Positions 33,834 through 44,508 are shown, numbered from the stretch's first letter. The stretch: 64,000 nucleotides of DNA from FEN-1297 sp964498065 (GCA_964498065.1 CAZCFZ010000001.1:84004-148003); one strand, 5' to 3'. Notes: a model not told the origin generated them from the letters alone. Program-made: numbers and translations.

Positions 33834-36410
33834 TTAATAGAAATTTATTTTAATTAGAGAAGAACCGCCTTTATGATTCAATTTAATCTTCAGAATATAT
33901 GCGCTATTAATATTTTCACTAATCCAGTTAGTCACTATTGAGCCTTCAATAAATACGGCCTTAGGTCTGGCAGGCGAAACAATTTCAGTTTTATTTTTAT
34001 GTCCCGGAAAAGCTTTTAACAAAACCGACAACTCTTTTCGTGATTTATTATATTCACCGGAAATTAGCTGCGAGTTTGTATTTTTAATATACGGATATTC
34101 AGGTTTTCCGAGTTCATAATTAATTTCTTTTAGGTTATCAATTTTAGCGGGAAGAACTAAGGAAGGATATTCCTTGCCGTCATAAATTATTTTTTTTAGA
34201 TAATCACCTTTCCCGGTTATTTTTACTTTAACAATTCTTCCTTGATAAGAAATTGTAAAGCTTGTTAATTTTTCTTTTGGCAGGAGATAAGGATTAAAAA
34301 CAATATTCCAGGCGCTTTCATCAACACCGAACAAATGATATAGACTATATAAGTACCAGCCTGCCGCCCAAAGAAATTGCGGCTTATCAATCTTCCCGTA
34401 AACTTCAGGATTATTATAATCACTTATTCTATATTCATACATCGCAGGCTGGCCGTTCGGACTATTTGTTATTCCATCAAGCGTCATTGTATTTTTAATA
34501 AAATTATATGCATCATCTTTTTTATTATCCGCAATTAAATCCAACGCATACCACGCATTCGCATTAAACCAAATTCCGCCGTTTCCGTAATAAAATGGTT
34601 TTCCGGTTTCATCATCTTTCAGCTCAAGAAAATCTTTTAGCTTTTCCAAATCCATCGGATAAATACTATAAATGCCTATCTTAGGATCTAGAAGATGGTC
34701 ACTAGCAGATTTTACAAGTGCGCCGGTTCGTTTTTCATCCAACAATTTAAAGTGAGGCGCAATTAAAGAACCGGTATAATAATGCGTATCTAATTTACCG
34801 CCTTTATAATAATTGATAAGATATTCCTGTTTATCACTCCACAGTTTTTCATTTAAAGCTTTCTGCATTTCATTTGCTAAAGTTTCATACTTCATTAAAC
34901 TATTTATATCTTTTCCAAGCATATATGAAATATATACGTACTCCTTTAATGATTTTACAGCAAGTGAAGTCATATATGATCGCGGGCCGTAACTATTACC
35001 CAAATCCGAACCGTCGATATGCGCTTCCCACATTAAATTATCATCTTTTTTATTCAGCAATGTTTGTTCAACACATTTTGATATATAAGGATATAAACGG
35101 TTAAGAAATTCCAGGTCATTTGAATGTTTAAAATAACTGCCGGAGACAATTATAAACCAGAAATTATTCCAGTTATCCGAGGTTGCATATTCGGTTTTGT
35201 ACGCAGTATCTTTCCAGTAATATGCATGCGGAATAATAAAATTTTTATCTGCATGTGAAATGATATATTCAAGATCATTTTTAACTCTCGAAAGGTCGAA
35301 GTTTACAGCGGCATAATCTGTTACAAGAACATCGTGGGTAAAATAAAAGTTATACTCGGCAGGACACGGCATTGGAACAACTTGTCCGTCTAAATAATGT
35401 TTGTTTACAGCTAATATCCCTCTTGCCCATTTGTATGTTTTATCAAAATTCTTATTTCCTGTTATAAAATTCCCTTTATTGATATTAATAAGAATACTTC
35501 TTTCATAATCAATAATTTCTTTTATATAATTATTTAATAGATACTCAACAATTCCTTCTCCTTCACTTTGTTTACTCGAACCAATTATTTGCACAATAGT
35601 CATTTTTTGATGAGGATTTAAAGTCTTTTTATATAAAAATTCTGCCGCAGGAATACCAGGATTTATTTTGGATAATACTTTTTCTTCAAGCTTATAGTTA
35701 ACTAAGGAATTTAAATTTATATTCTCATACCCTTTATCATCAAGGTTTCCAACAGTGTTAAAACTTACAGGTTTTTCACCCGCATTAGAAACAAAAACCT
35801 GTGCATATTGTGTACCTAAATCATCAAAATTAGAATAAATGGTAGAACTTCCTTTATCATAAGTAGTCCTTGCCTTATCTATAAGTGCGTAAGTATGACA
35901 TGTTTTTAATGAAGTTTCGAGATGCGAATAGAATTCAAAATTTTCGGATTGATTACTTTCATTTGTTATTTCAATTGTTAATACCATTGCAGGCTTGTCA
36001 TTACAAAATTGATAAGAAACCATTATGGATTTTTCAGAATCGGATTTAAAATATTTTACTTCATACGGAGTTAATATAAATTCGTAAGGTTTTTGACCCA
36101 GCCACTCGAAAGGTCTATTACCGATTTTTAAAGCAAGCGACATTATATAGGTGGTATCTCTTTTAAAGTAGTCGGAACTTAAATCGATACTGTTGGCTGC
36201 AGGATAGAAAAAGCTTATTCTTTGAGGAAGTATGCGGCTATTATGAAATTCGACACCTACATATGGACTTCCAACCGAAACATCGGCCTTGCGATTAAAG
36301 TGAACTGCTAAAGAATCAAAAAGATTTTGATTTTGCTCCTGGGGATATAAATTAATAACGAAAGCAATAATTAAAAAGTGAAATAAATAACTTGCGTATT
36401 TAATTTTCAT
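33834..36410 (-). CDS. secreted six-hairpin glycoside hydrolase-like protein
   Basis: 858 residues with a signal peptide (about 1-22). The N-terminal half is beta-rich (residues 30-290); the C-terminal half is an (alpha/alpha)6 toroid of the kind found in GH63, amylo-1,6-glucosidase and phosphorylase-like families, with WEAHIDGSDLG, YGNGGIWFNANAWYALDL and QFLWAAGWYLYSLYHLFG. The acidic residues in WEAHIDGSD and MYEYRIS are candidates for catalysis. I could not place it in a specific GH family. It is the last gene of the long run, 35 bases after the beta-mannosidase gene, so it probably acts on mannose-containing oligosaccharides outside the cytoplasm. Confidence 0.7.
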   Translation of the reverse strand: MKIKYASYLFHFLIIAFVINLYPQEQNQNLFDSLAVHFNRKADVSVGSPYVGVEFHNSRILPQRISFFYPAANSIDLSSDYFKRDTTYIMSLALKIGNRPFEWLGQKPYEFILTPYEVKYFKSDSEKSIMVSYQFCNDKPAMVLTIEITNESNQSENFEFYSHLETSLKTCHTYALIDKARTTYDKGSSTIYSNFDDLGTQYAQVFVSNAGEKPVSFNTVGNLDDKGYENINLNSLVNYKLEEKVLSKINPGIPAAEFLYKKTLNPHQKMTIVQIIGSSKQSEGEGIVEYLLNNYIKEIIDYERSILININKGNFITGNKNFDKTYKWARGILAVNKHYLDGQVVPMPCPAEYNFYFTHDVLVTDYAAVNFDLSRVKNDLEYIISHADKNFIIPHAYYWKDTAYKTEYATSDNWNNFWFIIVSGSYFKHSNDLEFLNRLYPYISKCVEQTLLNKKDDNLMWEAHIDGSDLGNSYGPRSYMTSLAVKSLKEYVYISYMLGKDINSLMKYETLANEMQKALNEKLWSDKQEYLINYYKGGKLDTHYYTGSLIAPHFKLLDEKRTGALVKSASDHLLDPKIGIYSIYPMDLEKLKDFLELKDDETGKPFYYGNGGIWFNANAWYALDLIADNKKDDAYNFIKNTMTLDGITNSPNGQPAMYEYRISDYNNPEVYGKIDKPQFLWAAGWYLYSLYHLFGVDESAWNIVFNPYLLPKEKLTSFTISYQGRIVKVKITGKGDYLKKIIYDGKEYPSLVLPAKIDNLKEINYELGKPEYPYIKNTNSQLISGEYNKSRKELSVLLKAFPGHKNKTEIVSPARPKAVFIEGSIVTNWISENINSAYILKIKLNHKGGSSLIKINFY

Positions 36411-36445
36411 TTGAGACCCCGCTTAATAAATATTCGAAAACTTTA

Positions 36446-38908
36446 TCACACTAAATATTGATTTAAAGTTGTACAGAATATTTCAGTCCCTTTTTTAGAA
36501 TCTATTATTGAGCCTGAAAATGGTAAAGTTATTTTTTCATCAGGCAGAATTGTAAAACTGTTGTCTCTAAATAATAAACCTTTAACTTCCAGGAAGACAA
36601 AAAACGCGGGTTTATCCGTCGATATTTTAACTAATTTTTTACTTTTATATAATTTAATCTTAAGCCTGGGCCGGGGCATTTTCATATATTTAAATTCAGT
36701 ACCGGCGAATAAGTTTCTGTTAACTAAATTGTCTTCTTTATCAAACAAGGAAATTACATAAATTCCCTTTCCGTCTTCTATTGGTTTAGGCAGGTTGAAT
36801 GAATGACATTCATTTTTAGATGAAGGATCAACAATAACTTTTTTTGAAATAATCTTACTAATATTTCCCGATGGTAATTCAACTAAATCTATTTGAAATC
36901 TTCCTGCAAAGTTTTCCATGGAATTATTTATAACAAATATTTTAATGTTATTATTCTCTTTGCGGGAGATAATCAAGTTTTTTGAGAATGCATTCTTCAC
37001 CAAATAATAAGATAATTTTGGAAGAAGATCCGAATCAATTAAAGCCCAGCTTGCAACAGGCCAGCAGTCATTTAACTGCCAGATAATTGAACCGTTTGTT
37101 TTAGGGAATCTGTACTGCCAATGTTCAACGCATTCTTTTAATGCAAGTCCTTGATTGAGTTGGGTAAGATAAATGAAATCTCTTAAATCAGTTCTTACAG
37201 GCAAATGGGCGGATAGGAATTTAAAAAGTCTTTCCGTTCCTTCAATTTGTTTATTATGATATTCAAATAATCTGCTTTGTGAAGACTTCTGATCTTTTGG
37301 TAAAATTTTACTGATAGTCGGATAACACGCAGAACTTTGAAAACCGAACTCAGTTACAAAAAGACTTTCATCATTTTTGACTTCTTTATAATCTATCCAG
37401 GAACTCCAGATTCCCCATTGATGGCGATTTCCGGATAATGGAGAATTGGGATCTTCTTCTTCGTTACTAAACGGCGTTGAAGGCCAATAAGGTCGATTAG
37501 GATCGGTCTGCTTTAAAATTGCCGGGATTATTTCATGATATATTTTATAACCCGACATTTCCGTGAAAGGTTTCTTCTGATCCTGATAGAAGCCCCATTC
37601 ATTTTCATTATTGCCGCACCATATTGCAAGCGAAGGATGATGCTGCAATCTCAATACATTCTGTTCAACTTCAATCTTAACATTATTTAGGAATTCCTCA
37701 TATTCGGGATACGAAGCGCATGCAAACATAAAATCATGCCAAACCAGTAATCCGAGCTCATCGCATAAATCATAAAAAATATCATTCTCATAAAATCCTC
37801 CTCCCCAAACTCTTACAACATTCATATTTGCTTCTTTAGCTAATGTTAAAAGTTTTCTGTATTTACTTTCATTCACTCTAGGGAGGAATGAATCTGCTGG
37901 AATCCAATTTACGCCTTTTAAGAAAACCGGTTTATTATTGATTATGAATCTGAAAGTATTTTTTTCATTTTCTTTTAATTTAAGTTGAATTGTCCTTATT
38001 CCGACCTTTTTGGCTTTCTCATCTATGATACTGCTGTTTCTTATAACTTGAATTTTAAGATCATAAAGATTTTGTTCACCGATACCATTCGGCCACCATA
38101 ACAAAGGATTTTTAACATGAAATTCTACTATTGTTTCCAGTGCATATTTAACAGCCGGTTTTTCGAGCTCAAGCTTTTCATTATTATTATTAAAATTTAT
38201 TTTATAATTAATTTCTTCAGCAGCTGGTTGATTCAATTTTATTCTCATTCTTACCAGTGCATGATCTTCTTCAATTCTTAAAGTATCAAATGAAAAATTT
38301 TCAATAAAATACTCCTCTTGCTGAAGGAGATAGACATTTCGCCAAATTCCCATTGCAGCGAATGAAGGCCCCCAGTCCCACCCGAATGAGTACTGCGCTT
38401 TTCGTATGTATACTCTTTCGGTGTTTAACACTACGGGTAATTTACCTTTTTCATTTTCCAGCTGCCTGGCATATTTAATAGGAGAAGTAAAAAATAACTC
38501 AAGTTTATTTTTTTTATCGCGAATTATTTTTGAAACATTAAACTTATAAGTTAAGAACATATTATAGACCGAACCGATTTCTTCTCCGTTAAGTAATATT
38601 TTTGCGGAAGTATCTACACCTTCGAAAACAAGGAATGCCGGCCGGTTAATATTAAAATTTTTTGGAAAATCAAATTTAGTCCGGTAAGTCCAATCAGATT
38701 CTCCGATCCATTGAAGATCCTTTTCATTGTCGGAATAAAAAGGTTCGTCAATAAGTTTTAAATTAAGTAAGTCGGTGTGAATGGTGCCGGGCACGGCTGC
38801 ATGAAACCACTTGCCTTGTCTTACTTTATTATCTACTTTATTAATATTTACATTATCTTTTGAAAGAGTAAATTGCCAGTCATCATGCAGAAAATATTTC
38901 TTTTCCAA
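36446..38908 (-). CDS. GH2 beta-mannosidase
   Basis: 820 residues in the normal size range. Domain order: jelly-roll sugar-binding domain (about 1-190, with the family block ERVYIRKAQYSFGWDWGP at 164-181), immunoglobulin-like domain, TIM barrel (about 310-640), C-terminal beta domains. The acid/base is Glu435 in WCGNNENEWG and the nucleophile Glu520 in FVTEFGFQS. The trp- and asp-rich N-terminal pattern distinguishes beta-mannosidases from beta-galactosidases of GH2. No signal peptide, so probably cytoplasmic: it would remove terminal mannose from imported beta-mannosides. The start is TTG, supported by AAGGAA six bases upstream. Same run as two GH130 phosphorylases. Confidence 0.93.
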   Translation of the reverse strand: MEKKYFLHDDWQFTLSKDNVNINKVDNKVRQGKWFHAAVPGTIHTDLLNLKLIDEPFYSDNEKDLQWIGESDWTYRTKFDFPKNFNINRPAFLVFEGVDTSAKILLNGEEIGSVYNMFLTYKFNVSKIIRDKKNKLELFFTSPIKYARQLENEKGKLPVVLNTERVYIRKAQYSFGWDWGPSFAAMGIWRNVYLLQQEEYFIENFSFDTLRIEEDHALVRMRIKLNQPAAEEINYKINFNNNNEKLELEKPAVKYALETIVEFHVKNPLLWWPNGIGEQNLYDLKIQVIRNSSIIDEKAKKVGIRTIQLKLKENEKNTFRFIINNKPVFLKGVNWIPADSFLPRVNESKYRKLLTLAKEANMNVVRVWGGGFYENDIFYDLCDELGLLVWHDFMFACASYPEYEEFLNNVKIEVEQNVLRLQHHPSLAIWCGNNENEWGFYQDQKKPFTEMSGYKIYHEIIPAILKQTDPNRPYWPSTPFSNEEEDPNSPLSGNRHQWGIWSSWIDYKEVKNDESLFVTEFGFQSSACYPTISKILPKDQKSSQSRLFEYHNKQIEGTERLFKFLSAHLPVRTDLRDFIYLTQLNQGLALKECVEHWQYRFPKTNGSIIWQLNDCWPVASWALIDSDLLPKLSYYLVKNAFSKNLIISRKENNNIKIFVINNSMENFAGRFQIDLVELPSGNISKIISKKVIVDPSSKNECHSFNLPKPIEDGKGIYVISLFDKEDNLVNRNLFAGTEFKYMKMPRPRLKIKLYKSKKLVKISTDKPAFFVFLEVKGLLFRDNSFTILPDEKITLPFSGSIIDSKKGTEIFCTTLNQYLV

Positions 38909-38940
38909 TTTAATTCCTTAACTTATTATAAGTCTCCATT

Positions 38941-41900
38941 TTATTTTAATAAAACCATCTTCTTGTAAAATCTTTTTGAACCGGCTTTTAATTCATAAAA
39001 ATAAATCCCGCTTGCCGCATTAGCTCCATTCCAGGTTACAGAATGTTCCCCGGCAGGTAAATATCCGTTTATTAGATCGGTAATTTTTTGTCCCAACGCA
39101 TTATAAATTGTTAAGGTAACATTAGAGGAAGTCTTGAGCAGAAAATTTATTCTTGTTGTCGGGTTAAACGGATTCGGATAATTCTGAAATAACATATTTT
39201 TATCCGGTATTTGAGAATTTTTATTATCATTTATATAGGTGTATATGTCAGCCAAGTTTTTAATATCCGAAACCGATAACGCATAATTATAAATTCTAAT
39301 ATCATCTAAAACTCCGTTAAAATTATAATTATTATCGGTCGGCAGCATTTGTCCGATAGTAAGTGCAATTTTTGATTGCAGCAATTTCCCCGACCAAGAT
39401 GAAAATGCGTCCAAATTTCCGTTAATATAAATTTCATAATCCGATCCGCTGTACAAAACCGTTACGTTATAAAGACTATCCTGCACTAACTTTGTTTCAG
39501 AGTCGAGATCAATTATTCCCCCGTTAGCGCTTGTATCGGTTTTAATAGTCCATCTTAAATTTTTCTCCGGTATAATGGAAATTTTTAACCGGCTATCGTA
39601 ACTGCCTTGTGATAAAACATATTGCTCGCGTGTATAAAAGGTACCTACTTTCATCCAAAAGTTAATTGTAATAGAGTTTTGAAAATTTAAACTTGAACTG
39701 TTTGGAACTTGGATATAACTTGTTTGGCCGTTAAAATAATATGCATCATTAGGATTTCCTAAGCGATCCGAAGTAAGAGTAGCCCCATAAACAGTACCGT
39801 TATTATTATTCCCACTTGCATCATTTGCATTCCCGTTAAACGGGTAATAAGCAGCTAATTGACCCGTTTGAACAATAGAAAAATCTCTAACTTCAACTCC
39901 TATACTGTCAGCCGCAATTCCCCCATGTCCGTCATTAACATTACATTTAATATAATAATTTCCTGCGGCAGCAGGCGCTTTCCAAATAATTTTTGAACTG
40001 TCTCCAGTAATATTTCCCGCAGAAGATGACCAGCTATATTGAAGAGAATCTTTATCAGGATCACTAGCGTTACATAATATAGTAGAATATGCACTAAGGT
40101 CCATTTTTCTCGGAGATGCCGTCAAGCCGGAAATAACAGGAATTTGATTTATACGTTTGACAACTAAAATTGTGTCGGTTGCCGAAACATTTCCTCCACT
40201 GTTATCCGCAACAATACATTTTATCGAATAGTATCCTTCGGTATCTGGGGCCAACCATGTAATATTGGCGCCTGATCCAATTATTGTTCCTTTTGACGAA
40301 CTCCAGTTATAAGATAAAGAATCGCCGTCCTGATCTACTGCTGTGCAGTAAAACCTCACTGAATCTTTTGTTACAACAGTATCGTTAATTGTTGAAAGAC
40401 TTTTTATTCTGGGCGGATAATTTGATGTAAAAGTGCCGGAATGAAAGTCAACCACAACTCCGTCAATTAAGAATTTATCCAGGTCATAAGTTTGTGCACC
40501 GCCAGCCGGAGTGATAACAGCAAGCACAGCAGAATTTGCCGGAATCGAAATTGTGGTTGATCCATTTACTCCATGCTGTAGAAATGTTTTACTTACTGCG
40601 TCATAAATATCGCTTGAGGAATTGCCCACATCTACAATTACCGTTTTAGCAGAATCATAAGGATTGTAATATAAATATGTAGGATAAGCATTGTCATGAT
40701 AATAATCTGTCTTAAGCACATCCAACCGGAGTATACCTTCTACATTAGTTGTGTCTATAATCCCGCCTAAAATTCCTACATGCGACGAACCGTAAAGCGC
40801 TAAATTTGTGAGTCCCCAACCTCCTGAAATCGGATCACCTGAAGCATAAGGGCTAGTACTTAAATTACTCGGATCGTATTGATGCATTGCTTCATGAGCT
40901 ATGTACGAATTTGTATCATACTGGCTTGCCCATTGCCAGCTAGGCTGATCTTGATTTGCCGAAGGTAAAAATTTTGGATAGAAAAGTCTGGCAGCATTTG
41001 CCGCATTCAATACCCATTTGCCTACTGCTCTCGCATATCTTGAATCGTACCTGACCATGGGAACTAAGGCACCAATTTGTTCAAATGTATTCATCACAAA
41101 CGGATAATTGTTGTTTCCGTTAACTTCGCCGATTAAGCCGTCTACATCATAGCCGCCCCAATTGCCAACCATTGCACCCCAGCTTCGAATATTACCGGTA
41201 TTAAAACACCAATTTAGCATTTTAGTTATATCGTAATTTGTTCCGAGTTCTGCATTCATTCTTGCGGCCATGTAAACACCGTATGATAGTTGAAGTTCAT
41301 AAGCAGGATTCGATGTAAGTCCATTCAAATATTCCATACTCAATTCAGCACCGACCCTATATTTAGAATTACCTGTCAGCTTATACGCGTTATATAAAAT
41401 CCATGCAATTGCACCGGCTGTTTCCGGTTCATCATGAACATGTTGAGAATATGGAGTCATTGTCGAAAAATCCCAGCCTTGATATTTCATATTTGGTACT
41501 TTCCACGGTGTTGTGCTTCCCCCCATTTTATTCACAACTTCAAGCCACCTATCCGCAACTGTTGTAAATTGAGTTTTAAATACATTATTGTTAGGATATA
41601 AATAATTTAATTCGTAAAAGAATACATTCGGCATTGTCTCATACCAGAAATCATTAATAACATTAGACGACGGACCGTTTTCATATACATCAAGACCGTT
41701 AGCTTTGTTGAACCATTCCTTGCACATATCAACCCAATTATTGCCATTCTGGTTGCTCTTGTCTATTCCGGAAAGCGTAGCACCTATTACTGCCGGAATA
41801 CAATTGATGGCTTCGTCAATACTTGATTTGGGTGTAAGACCGACCACCGTGTGCAAACCGAAACGTTGGGTTCCCGGATAATTAACGGAGCTATAGTCAG

Positions 41901-42150
41901 TCCAAATTAATGGAAGATATTCTCCGGATAAATTTGGATTGAATACTAAAGAATCATAACCAATGGCGACATTTTTCCAATCTCTCATTAAATAAGGAGC
42001 CGGCATATTAGGCATTTGTTCAATTCTGGAAATATTTATTTGCTGGGAAAAGTTTTGTGAATTCATAATAATGCTAATAATTATTGTAAACAAAACGTTT
42101 TTTATATTGAATCCGAGGAAGTTTAAATGAAGTGATTTATCAATTTTCAT
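38941..42150 (-). CDS. secreted multidomain six-hairpin protein with LamG and T9SS sorting domain
   Basis: 1069 residues from the ATG at 42150 (an in-frame TTG seven codons earlier is less likely; GGACGGG sits between the two). After a signal peptide, residues about 40-560 form an alpha-rich catalytic-like domain with WDFSTMTPYSQHVHDEPETAG and SYGVYMAARMNAELG, resembling (alpha/alpha)6-barrel enzymes but with no family I can name. Then come two Ig/PKD-like repeats (each YxWSSSxGxI ... NxTWxAP), a LamG/concanavalin-like domain (AYYPFNGNANDASGN to about residue 970), and a T9SS sorting domain (NYPNPFNPTTRINF, ending FYKKMVLLK). Surface-exposed; it likely attacks or binds the external polysaccharide. 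Confidence 0.8.
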   Translation of the reverse strand: MKIDKSLHLNFLGFNIKNVLFTIIISIIMNSQNFSQQINISRIEQMPNMPAPYLMRDWKNVAIGYDSLVFNPNLSGEYLPLIWTDYSSVNYPGTQRFGLHTVVGLTPKSSIDEAINCIPAVIGATLSGIDKSNQNGNNWVDMCKEWFNKANGLDVYENGPSSNVINDFWYETMPNVFFYELNYLYPNNNVFKTQFTTVADRWLEVVNKMGGSTTPWKVPNMKYQGWDFSTMTPYSQHVHDEPETAGAIAWILYNAYKLTGNSKYRVGAELSMEYLNGLTSNPAYELQLSYGVYMAARMNAELGTNYDITKMLNWCFNTGNIRSWGAMVGNWGGYDVDGLIGEVNGNNNYPFVMNTFEQIGALVPMVRYDSRYARAVGKWVLNAANAARLFYPKFLPSANQDQPSWQWASQYDTNSYIAHEAMHQYDPSNLSTSPYASGDPISGGWGLTNLALYGSSHVGILGGIIDTTNVEGILRLDVLKTDYYHDNAYPTYLYYNPYDSAKTVIVDVGNSSSDIYDAVSKTFLQHGVNGSTTISIPANSAVLAVITPAGGAQTYDLDKFLIDGVVVDFHSGTFTSNYPPRIKSLSTINDTVVTKDSVRFYCTAVDQDGDSLSYNWSSSKGTIIGSGANITWLAPDTEGYYSIKCIVADNSGGNVSATDTILVVKRINQIPVISGLTASPRKMDLSAYSTILCNASDPDKDSLQYSWSSSAGNITGDSSKIIWKAPAAAGNYYIKCNVNDGHGGIAADSIGVEVRDFSIVQTGQLAAYYPFNGNANDASGNNNNGTVYGATLTSDRLGNPNDAYYFNGQTSYIQVPNSSSLNFQNSITINFWMKVGTFYTREQYVLSQGSYDSRLKISIIPEKNLRWTIKTDTSANGGIIDLDSETKLVQDSLYNVTVLYSGSDYEIYINGNLDAFSSWSGKLLQSKIALTIGQMLPTDNNYNFNGVLDDIRIYNYALSVSDIKNLADIYTYINDNKNSQIPDKNMLFQNYPNPFNPTTRINFLLKTSSNVTLTIYNALGQKITDLINGYLPAGEHSVTWNGANAASGIYFYELKAGSKRFYKKMVLLK

Positions 42151-42198
42151 AGATGCCCGTCCTTTCCACAAATAACAACAATATTTTAATTCAGGAAT

Positions 42199-43518
42199 TT
42201 ATTTCGAGTTATAATTTTTTTTAATGTATTTAACCAGCACTTTTTTAGAAATAGGATTCTGTTCAATTTCTAATAATGAAAGAAGCGCTTCAATCGTCGA
42301 TTCCGCACCAGAGTTTTTATTTATCTCGTTCTTGCTTATTATACCATCAAAACAGACTCCGGTTTTAAGATTGTACATATTTTTACCGGCCGGATTTTTC
42401 CCGAAGAACCACGCTCCAAGCTTACCGGCTAATTTTGCATAAGATGGATTATGTTCGATATTAAAAGCGCTTATACAGGCCATTACCATCGGTCTAATTC
42501 CATAAGCTATTTGAGAAAACTGATTCTTCTCTTTCATTAAAACTCGGGCTTTTGTTTTTACAACTGTGAAGTTATTGAGATAATTTTTACTAATTAAATA
42601 AGGATAAAAATTATTTATCTCCTTTAGCGCACTTTTTATATAATCAGCTTTACGTAATAATTTACCTGCCTGTAATAAAGCATAAGCTTGACTATTACCC
42701 CACATGTGCCATGTATTTTCCCAGCTTAAAAAAGCATAGTACGGAAGTAAATTTTTATTTCCCGCCTGCATTTTCATAATGCCATTACAAAGTTTTTCTA
42801 TTTCATTTCTTACTATTTCACTTTTATTTAACTCGTAGTATTCGCAGAATCCTTTTACCAAAATTGAAGCCTGATCCGCAGCGGTTTGATGAGGCAGCCA
42901 TGTCGGTAAATTATATCCTCCGAAATTTGACAAAGAATCAGATTTATTTTCATTCAGCCATTTTATTGTAACATCAATTGCCTTATCCAGTTGAGGTTTA
43001 ATCGAATCGGAATAACTTTTATCAATATTGATGAAAAATTTTTGAGCTTCAGCTAATGCCCAAATTGCTCTCCAGCTCCACCAATCAGGTTTTGCAACAC
43101 TTGTTTTATAAGTAGTATCTTTTGAATAATCTTTCCATATAAAATTATTAAAGAATCCGTTCCCGGACTGCATATACAAAAGGAAGTTGGTAAGCATTTT
43201 AATTTTATCCATGATTCCGGGTTTGGGATTTACCGAATAATATTTCATATAAAAAATATCGGCTCTTGCGGCATCATCAACACAAGCAATACCTTCCCCT
43301 TTTGCATCAACATATTTATAATCAGGGTATTCGGCATAAATATGCACAATACCCATTTCTTTATTGTCTACTTCTATTTTTTGATAAAGATAATCTAGGT
43401 GGGAAGTATTTACTAATAAAAAATCATTTTTCTTTTGTGCATCAATTTGGGAAATAGCAATTAAATTTAAAAACAAAATGATAAAAAAGATCCTTGTTAA
43501 TAAACTTGAATATTTCAT
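42199..43518 (-). CDS. secreted six-hairpin (GH9-like) protein, function unknown
   Basis: 439 residues with a signal peptide (about 1-27). The sequence is alpha-rich with six-hairpin features: IACVDDAARADIFYMKYY, DWWSWRAIWALAEAQKF and TWHMWGNSQAYALLQAGK. The C-terminal stretch AWFFGKNPAGKNMYN followed by GAESTIEALLSLLEIE resembles the end of GH9-type enzymes. Asp and Glu residues in CVDDAARAD and GAEST are possible catalytic residues. AGAGGA precedes the start. It lies directly between the multidomain T9SS protein and the GH130 gene, 42-48 bases from each, so it is part of the same run. No family assignment can be defended. Confidence 0.65.
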   Translation of the reverse strand: MKYSSLLTRIFFIILFLNLIAISQIDAQKKNDFLLVNTSHLDYLYQKIEVDNKEMGIVHIYAEYPDYKYVDAKGEGIACVDDAARADIFYMKYYSVNPKPGIMDKIKMLTNFLLYMQSGNGFFNNFIWKDYSKDTTYKTSVAKPDWWSWRAIWALAEAQKFFINIDKSYSDSIKPQLDKAIDVTIKWLNENKSDSLSNFGGYNLPTWLPHQTAADQASILVKGFCEYYELNKSEIVRNEIEKLCNGIMKMQAGNKNLLPYYAFLSWENTWHMWGNSQAYALLQAGKLLRKADYIKSALKEINNFYPYLISKNYLNNFTVVKTKARVLMKEKNQFSQIAYGIRPMVMACISAFNIEHNPSYAKLAGKLGAWFFGKNPAGKNMYNLKTGVCFDGIISKNEINKNSGAESTIEALLSLLEIEQNPISKKVLVKYIKKNYNSK

Positions 43519-43560
43519 GTAATTCTAATTCCTCTGTTTTAAATTTTAGTTATAATCCGG

Positions 43561-44463
43561 CTATTTGCACAAAGAAATTAAATAATCTACCGTAGTGGTT
43601 GCCAAACAAATATTTGTATCCGCACCGGAGTAATAAATATTTACTTTACCATCGTCCTCTACTATCCATCCGTTCGAGAAAACGACATTGCCCACATCCC
43701 CTATTCTTTCATATTCGTGATCCGGTGATATTATAGGTTCTTTACTTCTTCCCAAAACAATCCCCGGCTTTTTAAGATCGAGCAGCATAACACCGAGTTT
43801 ATATAGGCTGCTAATACCAAAGCCGCGTACACCATGATAGATTACAAGCCATCCGTCCTTAGTTTTTACAGGTTGTGTAGATATTCCGATCTTATCTGCT
43901 TCCCATGTTCCGGGTATTGGTTCGGTCAAAAATTCATAACCGCCCCAATGCATTAAATCCGGGCTATTCGAAATCCATATATCATGCCTTGCTTCCGCTG
44001 AGGGACGATCCATCTTCCAAAATTTTCCATCAATCTTTTCCGGGAATAACGTACAATCCTTATTTGAAGGTAATGTAATAGGCCCCAGGACATTAAAATC
44101 TTTAAAATCTTTAGTCTCCGTTAATATAACCATAGGCATGTATTTGGAATATCCTGTATAAGTCAGTAAATATTTCCCGTCAATTTTTGTTATTCGAGGA
44201 TCTTCAATTCCCCATTCAACATACTTTTTAAAGCAATCATGATCCTCCGGTGTAAGCCATGGTTTAGAATCAACATTAAATTTAACTCCATCCTTGCTTT
44301 TTGCTAGAACAAATGACGATCTTCCGGTTGGCATTTCAACCCGGCAAACAAGCAAATAATCACTTCCTACTTTAACAGCTCCCGGATTGAATATACTGTT
44401 GACTCTAAACGGAACATCATGTTTTACAATAATAGGATTATTTTTGTACTTAGTTATGCTCAT
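43561..44463 (-). CDS. GH130 family mannoside phosphorylase (short form)
   Basis: 300 residues, the typical size of a minimal five-bladed GH130 beta-propeller. GH130 enzymes phosphorolyse beta-1,2- or beta-1,4-linked mannosides, releasing mannose-1-phosphate. The catalytic Asp is expected at Asp88 in WGIEDPRI; FNPGAVKVGSDYLLVCRVE and KIGISTQPVKTKDGWLVIYHG are family blocks. No signal peptide, so cytoplasmic. Cleaving with phosphate saves ATP because the product enters sugar phosphate metabolism directly. The next gene upstream is a longer GH130, 45 bases away. Whether the substrate is a mannobiose, mannosylglucose or mannosyl-N-acetylglucosamine cannot be decided from sequence alone. Confidence 0.88.
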   Translation of the reverse strand: MSITKYKNNPIIVKHDVPFRVNSIFNPGAVKVGSDYLLVCRVEMPTGRSSFVLAKSKDGVKFNVDSKPWLTPEDHDCFKKYVEWGIEDPRITKIDGKYLLTYTGYSKYMPMVILTETKDFKDFNVLGPITLPSNKDCTLFPEKIDGKFWKMDRPSAEARHDIWISNSPDLMHWGGYEFLTEPIPGTWEADKIGISTQPVKTKDGWLVIYHGVRGFGISSLYKLGVMLLDLKKPGIVLGRSKEPIISPDHEYERIGDVGNVVFSNGWIVEDDGKVNIYYSGADTNICLATTTVDYLISLCK

Positions 44464-44508
44464 TTGAATTCCATAGTTTGATTAAAAAATAATTAATTTC
44501 AAAAAAAT

